NCBI GenBank assembly: GCA_002395805.1
Contig: DGVB01000017.1
Span: 1-57,366, forward strand
DNA: 57,366 bases
Reading direction: 5' to 3'
Source of the DNA: Bacteroidales bacterium UBA4295
GTDB lineage: Bacteria; Bacteroidota; Bacteroidia; Bacteroidales; Paludibacteraceae
A program made the translations under genes and the position numbers. The notes below the pieces were generated by a model, which did no database searches, was not told where the DNA came from, and worked only from the letters and a program-made list of their open reading frames with translations. Shown here piece by piece: positions 56,507 through 57,366 of the stretch. How positions within the stretch are numbered: the stretch's first letter is position 1; the number at the start of each line of letters is the position of its first letter.

Positions 56507-57366
56507 ATGCCGAAAATACCCGAAATAGCATTGGCCATGCGACTTTATTTTTCGCAGCAGGGAGAGGCGCGTCATTCGCGCCCCGCTATTCGTGTCGCTC
56601 TGGCTGGAATTATCGTCGGTGTGATGGTGATGATATTGACAATCTGTATCGTCGTGGGATTCAAACAGACGGTGACGCAGAAAGTGGCAGGTTTTGGCGC
56701 GCATATCCAGGTTGTTTCGTTTGACAATAACAATACCTACGACCTGCAACCCATTGAGGTTTCCGACAGTTTGCTGACGAAATTAGGCAGTTATGCGCAT
56801 GTGGTTACTGCCTCGCCTTTTATCACCAAACCCGGTATGCTGAAGACCGATTCGGCTTTTCAGGGCATGGTATTGAAAGGTACTGATTATTGGGATTTCT
56901 TCAAGCAAAACATCGTAGAAGGTACTATTCCTTCCAAAGCCAATGAAGTGGTTCTGTCCCGTGCGGCGGCTGATAAAATGAGGCTGCATGTGGGCGAGAG
57001 CGTGTATGCGTATTTTGTGGATGAAGACGAAGTGCGTGCGCGGCGGTTTGTGATCTCCGGCCTGTATGAGACAGGGTTCGGCCAGTTTGACGAATTGTTT
57101 GTGATTTCGCAGTTGCAAGACGCAAGGCGACTTCAGGGATGGGAAGAAAATACATATTCCGGTGTGGAGATTTTAGTGGACGATATGCGGTATCTGGACG
57201 AAACGGCAGACCGTATTTATTTTGCTACGGTTAACAAACTGGATGAGAATGGATACCAGTGTTATTACGTTCAGACGCTTCGCGAACAAAACCCTGCGGT
57301 TTTTGCCTGGCTGGATCTGCTGGATATGAATGTGATCGTTATTATAGTGCTGATGCTTCTTGTGGC
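56507..57366 (+). CDS. LolC/LolE-like ABC transporter permease (3' truncated by window edge)
   Basis: The frame opens at ATG 56507 and runs off the right end, giving 286 residues without a stop. It begins MPKIPEIALAMRLYF, with one transmembrane segment (~28-52), a large periplasmic MacB-PCD-like domain (~60-270) and the start of the FtsX domain. This is the layout of lipoprotein-releasing permeases. It would help move lipoproteins from the inner membrane, fitting the lspA function in this window. The start lies 55 bp from a divergent gene. Confidence 0.85.
   Translation, partial: MPKIPEIALAMRLYFSQQGEARHSRPAIRVALAGIIVGVMVMILTICIVVGFKQTVTQKVAGFGAHIQVVSFDNNNTYDLQPIEVSDSLLTKLGSYAHVVTASPFITKPGMLKTDSAFQGMVLKGTDYWDFFKQNIVEGTIPSKANEVVLSRAAADKMRLHVGESVYAYFVDEDEVRARRFVISGLYETGFGQFDELFVISQLQDARRLQGWEENTYSGVEILVDDMRYLDETADRIYFATVNKLDENGYQCYYVQTLREQNPAVFAWLDLLDMNVIVIIVLMLLV

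Overview
The window reads as a chromosomal segment of an uncultured, probably gut-type member of the Bacteroidales (roughly half GC, dense, operon-rich). The evidence is a CarboxypepD_reg-type outer-membrane barrel protein, a DUF4296 lipoprotein, a fused glycine decarboxylase, a SAM-II riboswitch before metK, almost no Shine-Dalgarno sequences, and many copies of the Bacteroidetes promoter (TTTG, 20 bp, TAnnTTTG). No phage, IS element, CRISPR array or rRNA is visible. One tRNA (Ser, anticodon CGA) is present.

Layout. 1-3457: end of an AraC regulator, a small membrane protein and an outer-membrane beta-barrel protein. 3744-15034: a plus-strand run for amino-acid metabolism (gdhA, kbl, tdh), an M16 peptidase, era, a sugar transferase, a nucleotidyltransferase-like protein and holA. 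15059-17420: minus-strand metK-lspA-DUF4296 operon controlled by a SAM-II riboswitch and terminator. 17599-18555: a multi-hairpin inverted-repeat element and an orphan gene. 18815-21560: a small adenylation domain / carrier protein / GNAT cassette behind a roughly 300-nt structured leader. 22111-25261: hibernation factor and a secreted pectinesterase. 25380-37530: a long plus-strand run (YidE-like transporter, MATE, RND adaptor and pump, Sfp-type PPTase, dnaX, YgiQ radical SAM, M23 peptidase). 37543-43210: a Crp-like regulator divergent from gcvP and two YitT paralogs. 43395-51585: tRNA-Ser with a duplicated 3' end, a lipoprotein, a Fic protein, two paralogous lipoproteins and a large Ig-like surface protein. 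51932-57366: ffh, a small membrane protein, prfA, rsmE, PAP2 phosphatase, a small periplasmic protein and the start of a LolE-like permease.

The most unusual feature is what lies between and inside these ordinary genes. At least eleven loci carry short tandem arrays with a 7-bp period but different unit sequences. They sit at gene boundaries, where they often hold the start or stop codon, or are translated inside conserved genes (metK, MATE, rsmE, the DUF4296 protein). Three successive spacers around kbl and tdh instead carry CTAG every 8 or 9 bp. Two promoters, gdhA and ffh, share a module of four 11-bp repeats, a spacer of about 30 bp and a 10-bp AT-rich inverted repeat. GC-rich short palindromes occur in at least four reading frames and one spacer. 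I read these as several families of short interspersed repeats that this genome tolerates unusually well; their function, if any, is unknown.

All calls come from reading the sequence and from knowledge of protein and RNA families. No database search was run.
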